A stretch of DNA of 64,000 nucleotides from Methylobacterium hispanicum (GTDB lineage: Bacteria > Pseudomonadota > Alphaproteobacteria > Rhizobiales > Beijerinckiaceae): contig NZ_BPQO01000015.1 in NCBI RefSeq assembly GCF_022179285.1, forward strand, positions 85,055 through 149,054, given 5' to 3'. The position numbers and the translations under genes are program-made. Below the pieces are notes generated by a model. The model was not told the origin of the DNA, ran no database searches, and saw only the letters and a list, made by a program, of their open reading frames with translations. Below are positions 58,328-64,000 of the stretch, one piece after another. Every line of letters begins with the position of its first letter. Position 1 is the stretch's first letter.

Positions 58328-60772
58328 TCAGACTGGCGAGCGGTCCGCGTCGCGGTTCGACCGCGCGTCCTGGATGGCCCGCCGCAGCATGCGCGAGAGG
58401 TCGGCGATCGAGTAGGGCTTGCGCAGCAGGGGAAAGCCCTGCGTGCCCTGCTCGGCCATGACGTGGCTGTAGCCCGAGGCGAGGACCACCGGCATGTCCG
58501 GACGCCGCCGCCGGATCTCGTGCGCGAGTTCGACCCCGTTCATGCCCGGCATCACCACGTCGGAGAAGACGACCTCGAAGCGGAACGGCACGCGCTCGAA
58601 CTCGGCCAGCGCCCGCTCGGCATCGGTCGCCCAGACCGTGCTGAAGCCGATCTCGCGCAGCGCCTGCTCGGCGAAGGCGCCGACCTCGGGATTGTCCTCC
58701 ACGACGAGCACGCAGGTGCCGTGGCCGCTCGCCAGCGGGGCCGGCTCGGCCGCGTCCGGCAGCGGCACCCGCTCCGACCCGACCCGCGGCAGGTAGAGCG
58801 TGAAGGTCGTGCCCGCGCCCCGCTCGCTCGTCACCGTGATCTCGCCGCCGGACTGCTTGGCGAAGCCGAAGACCTGGGAGAGGCCGAGCCCCGTGCCCTG
58901 GCCGACGCCCTTCGTGGTGAAGAAGGGCTCGAAGATCCGCTCCAGATCCTCGGGGGCGATGCCGGCGCCCGTATCCGAGATCGACACGGCCACGAAATCG
59001 CCGGGCACGCTCGGATGGGTGCGCACCGCCGGGATGGCGGAGGTGGGACGGACGCGGATGCTCAGCCGTCCCTCGCCCGCCATGGCGTCGCGGGCGTTCA
59101 CCACCATGTTGACCACGGCCGTGTCGAACTGGCTCGCATCCGCGTTCACGGCGAGGCGCTCGGGGCCCGCGTGCCGGTCCCCTCCCGCCGCGACCTCGGC
59201 CTCGAAGCGGATGCGCGCGCCTGTGAGCGTGCCGACCATCTCGGAGAGGGCGGTGACCGCCCGGCCGACATCGAACACCTCCGGGGTCAGGGTCTGGCGG
59301 CGCGCGAAGGCGAGGAGCTGGCCCGTCAGCTTGGCGGCCCGGTCGACCGTGTCCGAGATGGCCGCGACGTAGCGCAGGCGGCGCTCCTCGGGGAGGTTCG
59401 GGCGCTTGAGGAGGTCCGTCGAGGACTTGATGACGGTGAGCAGGTTGTTGAAGTCGTGCGCCACGCCGCCCGTGAGCTGGCCCACCGCCTCGAGCTTCTG
59501 CGACTGGCGCAGCTGCTCCTCCAGCGCCTTGCGCTCGGTCACGTCGCGGCCGGCGGCGCAGAAGAGGTCGCCCTGCGCGATGGCGTTCCAGGAGATCCAG
59601 CGCTCGGCGCCGTCGGCGGCGCGCAGGCGGACGTCGAGGTTGTCGAGAACCTCGCCCCGCACGATGCGCGCGAAGGCCTGCTGCGCCTCGGCCCGGTCGT
59701 CCGGATGGACGAAGGTGTCGAAGCGCGCGCCGACGAGCTGCTCCTCGCCCCAGCCGAGCATCTCCCGCCAGGCCGGGTTGACGGCCCGGTAGACGCCGTC
59801 GAAGCCGCAGACCACGAGCAGGTCGCGGCTGGCGCGCCAGACGAGGTCGCGCTCCGCCGTGCGGTCGCGCGCCGTCGCCTGCAGGACGGCCTCGGCCTCG
59901 CGGCGCTCGCTGATGTCGTTGAACAGGATGGCGACGCGGCGCTGGACGGGATCGCCGATGCGCAGGGCGTGCACGTCGAACCAGCGGCCCATGGCCACGG
60001 CCCCGCTCTCGAAGCGGACCGGCCGGCCCGTCAGCGCGACCGCGCCGTAGACGTCGAACCAGCGCCGCTCCAGCGCGGGCACCACCTCGCTCACCCAGCG
60101 TCCGATGACGTCGCCGAGCCCGGTCTGCCGCTGGAAGGCGGGGTTCACCTCCAAAAAGCGATAGTCGATCGCGCGCTCGTCGGCGTCGAAACGCATCTCG
60201 ACGATGCAGAAGCCCGCATCGATCGCGTCGAACAGGGTGCGGTAGCGCGCCTCGCTCTCGGCGAGCTTGCCCTCCTCGGTCCGGAATCGCGTGACGTCGA
60301 GCTGGCTGCCGAAGAAGTAGCGCAGCCGCCCCTCGCCGTCGAAGACCGGGCTGACGTAGAGTTCGTTGCGGAAGGGCGTGCCGTCGCGATGGTAGTTGAG
60401 GATCTCGACCACGACGTCGCGCCGGGCCGCGATGGCATCGCGCAGCCGTGCGACGTCGGCGGGGTCGGTCCCCGGCCCCTGGAGGAAGCGGCAGTTGCGC
60501 CCGACCAGCTCCTCCGCCCCGTATCCGCAGAGGTCTTGGAAGGCGCGGTTCGCGAAGACGATCGGATTGTCCGGACGGTTCGGGTCGGTGACGATCTGCG
60601 GCATGCGGGTCTTCTCGGCGGCCGTGAACAGCAGGTCCGCCCCCGCCGGCGAGGTGCGCTGACCCGCCTCCGGCCGGCGGACGCCGTCCGCGAGCTGGGC
60701 GCGCAGCCGCGCATTCTCGGCTTCCAGCGCGCGCTCGCGGCCCCGCAGCCGCTCGACCTCATCCCCCATCAT
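58328..60772 (-). CDS. LOV-PAS hybrid histidine kinase with C-terminal receiver
   Basis: An 814-residue soluble hybrid kinase. After a coiled start, a LOV domain (about 45-165) has the flavin-binding GRNCRFLQG with photoactive Cys94 and later EILNYHRDGTPF and FFGSQLDVT. Two PAS domains follow (about 175-300 and 310-425). The HisKA core has VAHDFNNLLTVIKSSTDLL (His box); the ATPase shows N-box NARDAM and DTGAGI/GTGLGLSQVFG. The receiver ends the protein, with Asp in FSDVVMPGMNG and Lys in LRKPYS. This is a blue-light sensor. It is divergent from a second LOV kinase. Confidence 0.93.
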   Translation of the reverse strand: MMGDEVERLRGRERALEAENARLRAQLADGVRRPEAGQRTSPAGADLLFTAAEKTRMPQIVTDPNRPDNPIVFANRAFQDLCGYGAEELVGRNCRFLQGPGTDPADVARLRDAIAARRDVVVEILNYHRDGTPFRNELYVSPVFDGEGRLRYFFGSQLDVTRFRTEEGKLAESEARYRTLFDAIDAGFCIVEMRFDADERAIDYRFLEVNPAFQRQTGLGDVIGRWVSEVVPALERRWFDVYGAVALTGRPVRFESGAVAMGRWFDVHALRIGDPVQRRVAILFNDISERREAEAVLQATARDRTAERDLVWRASRDLLVVCGFDGVYRAVNPAWREMLGWGEEQLVGARFDTFVHPDDRAEAQQAFARIVRGEVLDNLDVRLRAADGAERWISWNAIAQGDLFCAAGRDVTERKALEEQLRQSQKLEAVGQLTGGVAHDFNNLLTVIKSSTDLLKRPNLPEERRLRYVAAISDTVDRAAKLTGQLLAFARRQTLTPEVFDVGRAVTALSEMVGTLTGARIRFEAEVAAGGDRHAGPERLAVNADASQFDTAVVNMVVNARDAMAGEGRLSIRVRPTSAIPAVRTHPSVPGDFVAVSISDTGAGIAPEDLERIFEPFFTTKGVGQGTGLGLSQVFGFAKQSGGEITVTSERGAGTTFTLYLPRVGSERVPLPDAAEPAPLASGHGTCVLVVEDNPEVGAFAEQALREIGFSTVWATDAERALAEFERVPFRFEVVFSDVVMPGMNGVELAHEIRRRRPDMPVVLASGYSHVMAEQGTQGFPLLRKPYSIADLSRMLRRAIQDARSNRDADRSPV

Positions 60773-61211
60773 GCCAGGTCCGCTCGGCTCGACGGCTCGT
60801 CCGGCCGCCCCAGACCACAACGGCCAACAGGACGAGCGGGTTCTTCGTAGAAGCGGGCCGCCCCGTCGATGGCGCGGCCGCCCGCGGGCGGCGCCGTCCG
60901 GGCATTCCGGATCGTCGCGGCCGATTCCCGCTTCGGTTGCGGCCTCGGTCCCTGCGCGCGTCGCGCCGGCCAGGGGTGCGGGTTTGGGACGCATCCGCCC
61001 CGTCGCGCCCCGCCCTAGCTCGGGAACTGCGCCAAGTGCCGCGAGCGGCGCCTGGACCGGTATCGCCGTACCAGCTCGGCCGCGGCAACGTGACCGTTGA
61101 ACGATCTACGTGCGCCTGCACGTATACGTTGTGCCGTGATAGGATCGCGGCCGTCATCTCTCCGACCGGGTCAGCCATGCCCCGGCCTTGCCAGGGAAGT
61201 CCTGCCAGCGG
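60773..61211. other. 439-bp divergent promoter region between the two LOV kinases
   Basis: No gene. It contains a 7-bp inverted repeat, TACGTGC (61107-61113) and GCACGTA (61118-61124), with a four-base loop, near the plus-strand gene and could be an operator. The stretch from 61090 to 61140 is AT-richer than its surroundings, as expected for a promoter. Confidence 0.45.
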
Positions 61212-62837
61212 ATGCCGTCGTCACCGGAGAAGCCCAGGACGAACGGTCCGCACACACCCGTGACCGGCAGCGGGCCGTCCGGCGTCGAGGACGTGCACCA
61301 CGACATCTTCTTCGCGGCCGTCGAGACGACGCGCATGCCGATGATCGTGACCGACCCGCACCAGCCCGACAACCCGATCCTCTTCGTCAACCGCGCCTTC
61401 GAGCGCATGACCGGCTACACCCGGCAGGAGCTGATCGGCACGAACTGCCGCTTCCTCCAAGGGCCGGAGACCGATCGCGACACGGTCGACGAGGTGCGCG
61501 CGGCCATCGCCGAGCACCGCGAGTTCGCCACCGAGATCCTGAACTACCGCAAGGACGGCTCCTCCTTCTGGAACGCGCTGTTCGTCAGCCCGGTGTTCAA
61601 CCGCCAGGGCGACCTCGTCTACTTCTTCGGCTCGCAGCTCGACGTCTCGCGCCGCCGCGACGCCGAGGAATCGCTCCATCAGGCCCAGAAGATGGAGAGT
61701 CTCGGCCAGCTCACCGGCGGCATCGCGCACGACTTCAACAACCTGCTGCAGGTGATCTCGGGCCACAACGAGGTGATGCTGGCGCTGATCGACCACCCCG
61801 ACATCGACGTCTCCCGCCTGCGCCGGGCGGGCGAGGCGGTGCGGGACGCCTCCGAGCGCGCCGCCAAGCTCACGCACCAGTTGCTCGCCTTCTCGCGCAA
61901 GCAGCGGCTGGAGGGCCGGCTCCTCAACATCAACGGCCTCGTCCAGAACATGAGCGAGATGGCCGAGCGCACGCTGGGCGAGCAGGTCGTGATGCGCATG
62001 CTGCCGGCGCCCGACCTCTGGACCACGCGCATCGACCCGACCCAGGCCGAGGTCGCCCTCCTCAACGTGCTGATCAACGCGCGCGACGCGATGCCGAACG
62101 GCGGCACGGTGACGGTGAAGACCGAGAACCTGCTGATCGAGGACGAGGACACCGCCCTCTACAAGACGGTGGGCCCGGGCGCCTACGTGGTGGTCTCGGT
62201 GACCGACACGGGCATCGGCATGCCCCCCGAGATCCTGGCCCGGGTGATGGAGCCGTTCTTCACCACGAAGGGCGAGGGCAAGGGCACCGGCCTCGGGCTC
62301 GCCATGGTCTACGGCTTCGCCAAGCAGTCGGGCGGCTCGGTCAAGGTCTACTCGGAGGTCGGCCACGGCACCACCGTGCGCCTGCTCTTCCCGGCCTCGG
62401 ACCAGAAGATCGAGGAGGAGCGCAAGGTCTCGCAGCGCGCCGCCGACCGGCACGGCACCGAATCGGTGCTCGTCGTCGACGACCGGCCGGACGTGGCCGC
62501 CACCGCGGGCACGATCCTGGAGGATTTCGGCTACAAGGTCACGATCGCGGACGGGCCCCGTGCGGCCCTCGAGGTGCTGGACGGCGAGGCGCGCATCGAC
62601 CTGCTGTTCACCGACCTGATCATGCCGGGCGGCATGAACGGCGTCATGCTGGCCCGGGCCGCGCGCGAGCGCCAGCCCCGGATCAAGGTGCTGCTGACCA
62701 CGGGCTACGCCGAGGCCTCGCTGGAGCGCACCGATGCGGGCGGCACCGAGTTCGAGATCATCAACAAGCCCTACAAGCGCATGGAACTCGCCCGGCGCGT
62801 GCGGCGCGTCCTCGACGGTCCGACGGGCGTCGGCTAG
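61212..62837 (+). CDS. LOV hybrid histidine kinase with receiver
   Basis: A 541-residue soluble kinase. A single LOV domain (about 30-145) carries GTNCRFLQG with photoactive Cys79, EILNYRKDGSSFWNALFVSP and FFGSQLDVS. The HisKA/ATPase core has IAHDFNNLLQVISGHNEVML, NARDAM and GTGLGLAMVYG. The receiver shows VLVVDDRPDV, phosphoacceptor Asp in FTDLIMPGGMNG and Lys in INKPYK. ATG 61212 is preferred to a TTG at 61188. It is a paralogue of the divergent kinase, lacking its two extra PAS domains. Confidence 0.92.
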   Translation: MPSSPEKPRTNGPHTPVTGSGPSGVEDVHHDIFFAAVETTRMPMIVTDPHQPDNPILFVNRAFERMTGYTRQELIGTNCRFLQGPETDRDTVDEVRAAIAEHREFATEILNYRKDGSSFWNALFVSPVFNRQGDLVYFFGSQLDVSRRRDAEESLHQAQKMESLGQLTGGIAHDFNNLLQVISGHNEVMLALIDHPDIDVSRLRRAGEAVRDASERAAKLTHQLLAFSRKQRLEGRLLNINGLVQNMSEMAERTLGEQVVMRMLPAPDLWTTRIDPTQAEVALLNVLINARDAMPNGGTVTVKTENLLIEDEDTALYKTVGPGAYVVVSVTDTGIGMPPEILARVMEPFFTTKGEGKGTGLGLAMVYGFAKQSGGSVKVYSEVGHGTTVRLLFPASDQKIEEERKVSQRAADRHGTESVLVVDDRPDVAATAGTILEDFGYKVTIADGPRAALEVLDGEARIDLLFTDLIMPGGMNGVMLARAARERQPRIKVLLTTGYAEASLERTDAGGTEFEIINKPYKRMELARRVRRVLDGPTGVG

Positions 62838-63001
62838 GGGCCTCGCGCCCCGCTCGGCCAGTCGTGCGGGCCGGTCCGAGCTGGCAAGGGATCGTGCCTC
62901 GACGACACGGTTCCGCGAAGCTTATCGATAGTACGTTGATACTATGCTTAGTAATTCTTTATCGTGAATGCTTCTCGCGAAAAGATTAAGATTTTGTCAT
63001 C

Positions 63002-63032
63002 TTGAAACGGTGCGCTTCCGTCGGCGTTTCAA
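63002..63032. promoter_or_regulatory. inverted repeat and possible ECF promoter upstream of a secreted-protein gene
   Basis: TTGAAACG (63002-63009) and CGTTTCAA (63025-63032) form a perfect 8-bp inverted repeat with 15 bases between. Read as a promoter, GAAAC, 16 bases and CGTT resemble the EcfG pattern with one mismatch in the -35; the ATG is 31 bases further. The region before it (62930-63000) is strongly AT-rich. Confidence 0.4.
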
Positions 63033-63058
63033 CGCATCATCCACATGGAGGATAGAGG

Positions 63059-63334
63059 ATGCGTATGAAACTTGCTGGCGCGGCGCTGCTCGCGCTGGGC
63101 ACCCTGGCCGGCACGGCGGGCGCCGCGGAGGCCGCGCAGGGCTGCGGACCCGGCTTCCATCGCGGCTATTACGGCTGGTGCCGGCCGAACTGGCGGCCCT
63201 ATGCCGACCGTCCCGTCGTCTACGCGCGGCCCGTCTACGGCTACGGCTGGCGCCGCCCCTGGGGCTGGCGCCACGCCGGCTGGCACGGCCGTCACTGGGG
63301 CTGGCGCCACGCCGGCTGGCGTCATCGCTGGTGA
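63059..63334 (+). CDS. GCG_CRPN-type exported protein with Trp/His/Arg repeats
   Basis: A 91-residue protein with a signal peptide (cleavage near EAAQG, about 25-26). The mature protein begins GCGPGFHRGYYGWCRPN, the GCG...CRPN prefix motif with two Cys, and continues into Trp/Arg/His/Tyr-rich repeats (GWRHAGW twice). The family is typical of Methylobacterium and relatives and has no known function; the repeats may bind metal or the cell wall. GGAGG precedes the ATG by eight bases. Confidence 0.82.
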   Translation: MRMKLAGAALLALGTLAGTAGAAEAAQGCGPGFHRGYYGWCRPNWRPYADRPVVYARPVYGYGWRRPWGWRHAGWHGRHWGWRHAGWRHRW

Positions 63335-63430
63335 GGAACGGGGCCGGCGCACCCGCGCCGGCCCCCCGGCGGATCCATCCGCGCGCTCGGACGTCTTCCC
63401 GGCGAAGCTTTTTCGCGCCGAGGGGACCCT

Positions 63431-63928
63431 GTGAGCATCGGACTGATCGCGCTGCTGGACGACGTCGCGGCCCTCGCGAAGATGGCCGCGGCCTCCCTCG
63501 ACGACGTCGCCGGCCAGGCCGCGCGGGCGGGCGCGAAGGCCGCGGGCGTCGTCATCGACGACGCCGCGGTCACGCCGCGCTACGTCGTGGGTTTCGCCGC
63601 CGAGCGCGAGCTGCCGATCGTCGGCCGGATCGCGCTGGGGTCGCTGCGCAACAAGCTTCTGTTCCTTCTGCCGGGCGCGCTCGCGCTCAGCGCCTTCGCG
63701 CCCTGGGCGATCACCCCGCTCCTCATGCTGGGGGGCGCCTATCTCTGCTACGAGGGCACCGAGAAGGTCTACGAGGCCCTCGTCCCCCACGGCGCCCATG
63801 CCCACGAGGAGGACCTCGCCGCCTCCGCGCACGACCGGACCGCGGAGGACCGACGCGTGGCGAGCGCGATCAAGACCGACTTCATCCTCTGCGTATTCCG
63901 ACGAAGCCGGCCGGGGATTCCGATTTGA
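63431..63928 (+). pseudogene. DUF808 (YedI-like) membrane protein gene, truncated by an insertion
   Basis: The frame starts at GTG 63431 and encodes the N-terminal part of a DUF808 protein: ALLDDVAALAKMAAASLDDV, then TPRYVVGFAAERELPI and a hydrophobic pair (about 75-110). Homology-like sequence ends at IKTDFIL (about residue 153); the last residues CVFRRSRPGIPI are encoded by inserted DNA and end in a stop. Intact family members are about 300 residues. The rest is expected beyond the inserted element. Confidence 0.75.
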
Positions 63929-64000
63929 AGCCGGCCGTCATTCCGAGGCGAAGCCGGCCACCGTTCCGATCTGAAGCCGGCCGGTGGCGGAGGCGCTCCC
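63890..64000. mobile_element. terminal region of an insertion sequence with multiple direct repeats
   Basis: From about 63890 the sequence has four imperfect direct repeats of the form ATTCCGA-N4/5-GAAGCCGGCC at 63895, 63917, 63940 and 63963, spaced 22-23 bp. Such repeated transposase-binding sites just inside the end are typical of IS21-family elements. The element continues past the window, so no transposase is visible. It interrupts the DUF808 gene. Confidence 0.6.

Noticed and set aside
61188..61190. TTG start for the plus-strand LOV kinase
   Set aside because: It adds only eight residues and TTG is rarer; the ATG at 61212 is adequate, although the ribosome-binding site is not decisive.

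Overview
The window is very GC-rich (by eye about 70 %) with dense, often 4-bp-overlapping genes. It reads as chromosome from an alphaproteobacterium of the Rhizobiales, most likely Methylobacterium or a close relative (inference). Pointers to this are the mdh-sucC-sucD-sucA-sucB-lpd order, PhyR/EcfG-type promoter motifs, HWE and LOV histidine kinases, DUF2865, DUF2093 and GCG_CRPN-type proteins. No rRNA, tRNA or CRISPR array was seen.

Layout. 1-4985: tail of an unknown gene, an ECF sigma factor with its NrsF-type membrane anti-sigma factor, a creatininase-family hydrolase, a CheZ/CheY pair, ribF and a DUF2093 gene. 5111-6207: an AT-richer two-gene island encoding a RusA-fold resolvase and a protein that joins a PD-(D/E)xK-like motif to a HEPN-like Rx4H motif. 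6478-10344: stress-type genes (SDR, isochorismatase-like hydrolase, manganese catalase) and a lone FATGUY receiver. 10571-19333: cysS, several exported proteins (CreA, DUF2865, a Pro/Arg-rich OmpA protein) and an ABC-type protein whose nucleotide-binding motifs are eroded.

19698-31374 is one respiratory block: alternative complex III (actA, actB, a fused actC-actD, actE, actF), a small membrane protein, and a caa3-type cytochrome oxidase (coxB with a fused cytochrome c, coxA, coxC, coxD). Quinol oxidation by complex III can feed the oxidase directly. A palindromic element sits between coxB and coxA, and a 450-bp nest of hairpin repeats follows coxD.

31832-40599: flavin reductase, a lysine-methyltransferase-like enzyme, a glycosyltransferase, topoisomerase IB, a PAS/HWE sensor kinase, a second methyltransferase, glyoxalase II and a TetR regulator with an unclear start. 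41019-50497: TCA-cycle operon (malate dehydrogenase, succinyl-CoA synthetase, 2-oxoglutarate dehydrogenase E1/E2/E3) with a YciI-like gene inside.

50547-63928: signalling and envelope genes: LuxR-type regulator, diguanylate cyclase with a phosphosite-less receiver, small secreted proteins, FTR1 iron permease, EamA transporter, PRISE-type reductase, catalase-related peroxidase, and two divergent LOV-histidine-kinase-receiver genes. A DUF808 gene at the right edge is cut by what looks like the repeat-bearing end of an insertion sequence. Candidate general-stress (EcfG) promoters lie before the Mn catalase, topoisomerase IB and a secreted protein, suggesting that scattered genes here share one stress regulon.
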